DNA from: Bacillota bacterium
GTDB lineage: Bacteria; Bacillota; Sulfobacillia; Symbiobacteriales; Symbiobacteriaceae
Direction: 5' to 3'
Length of the DNA: 6,086 bases
Assembly: GCA_028287415.1 (NCBI GenBank)
Contig: JAQBPS010000030.1
Coordinates: forward strand, 1 to 6,086
Positions within the stretch are counted from its first letter, which is position 1. Each line of letters opens with the position of its first letter. The translations under genes were made by a program, and so were the position numbers. Positions 5,849 to 6,086 of this stretch are shown in pieces. The notes beneath the pieces were generated by a model. That model worked only from the letters and a program-made list of their open reading frames with translations, did no database searches and was not told where the DNA came from.

Positions 5849-6086
5849 TCACTGCTTGGCGAGCGATTCCACCATGATCGTCCGATGGCAAATCGCTTGG
5901 ACATCTTCGTCGTCATGCGTCACAATCAGCGAGGTCATCCCCGCGACCTGCAAGATCTCCCGGAGTTCGCCCCGGATCGAGTCCTTGAGGCTCGCATCCA
6001 GGTTGCTGAACGGCTCGTCCATCAACAGCAGCGACGGCTCCGGCGCCAACGCACGGGCCAGCGCCACCCGCTGCTGCTGGCCGCCG
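5849..6086 (-). CDS. ABC transporter ATP-binding protein, C-terminal part (5' partial)
   Basis: Only the last 78 residues are inside the window; the Walker A motif and start lie beyond base 6086. The visible part begins in the signature motif (GGQQQRVALARAL), continues with Walker B and its catalytic glutamate (LLLMDEP), the D-loop (SNLD) and the switch histidine (IVTHD). It is therefore a normal importer-type ATPase that powers a membrane permease; the resemblance is to the spermidine/iron/thiamine importer ATPases, and the substrate cannot be told. The protein ends just 21 residues after the switch histidine (THDDEDVQAICHRTIMVESLAKQ, last residues MVESLAKQ). Family members usually continue with 'GRIVQxGTPxEIY' and often a regulatory TOBE domain, both absent here. 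A hairpin follows the stop, so the short end looks genuine rather than a cut-off. The regulator gene lies downstream on the same strand. Confidence 0.93.
   Translation of the reverse strand, partial: GGQQQRVALARALAPEPSLLLMDEPFSNLDASLKDSIRGELREILQVAGMTSLIVTHDDEDVQAICHRTIMVESLAKQ

Noticed and set aside
5671..5916. Extension of the regulator to ATG 5916 or ATG 5904
   Set aside because: The frame is open, but it would overlap the end of the ABC gene, cross the 12-bp hairpin and give sequence unlike the family; neither ATG has a ribosome binding site.

Overview
The window is about 6.1 kb of high-GC bacterial DNA. It has intrinsic terminators made of GC-rich perfect stems, mostly with T-rich tails, one very strong Shine-Dalgarno (AAGGAGGT) and tightly packed genes. 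This combination would fit a high-GC Firmicute of the Symbiobacterium kind, or a Chloroflexus-like or actinobacterial genome. That is a guess from composition and gene content; no taxonomic marker is present. I see no tRNA, rRNA, CRISPR array, transposase or phage gene.

Layout. The plus strand carries three genes. The first (1-870, 5' end missing) is a membrane protein with a probable extracytoplasmic sensor-like domain, a Gly/Arg/Gln-rich insert, two membrane helices and two C-terminal zinc ribbons. It is closed by a clear terminator (884-926). The second (1000-1647) is a small secreted protein of unknown function with a 21-bp tandem duplication after its signal peptide. The third (1775-2656) is a short-chain dehydrogenase/reductase of the DHRS1-like type.

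The minus strand carries two genes, convergent with the first three. At the right edge is the C-terminal part of an ABC transporter ATPase (5849-6086), followed by a strong hairpin. Downstream of it is a large LuxR-type transcriptional regulator (2713-5670, 985 residues from its first safe ATG). Its order of parts is degenerate nucleotide-cyclase domain, NB-ARC/STAND ATPase, winged helix, TPR repeats, LuxR helix-turn-helix. Its terminator (2664-2694) lies between the two convergent genes.

How the genes relate. Nothing shows one pathway. The regulator could control the reductase, the transporter or distant genes. The most interesting spot is its 5' end. The only strong Shine-Dalgarno and its TTG start are in a different frame from the main coding frame. 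A run of seven G residues (5726-5732) sits where a change of one base would join the two frames. This could be slippage, phase variation, a recent mutation or a sequencing error. The window is otherwise ordinary and I do not see evidence for a wholly new multi-gene system.
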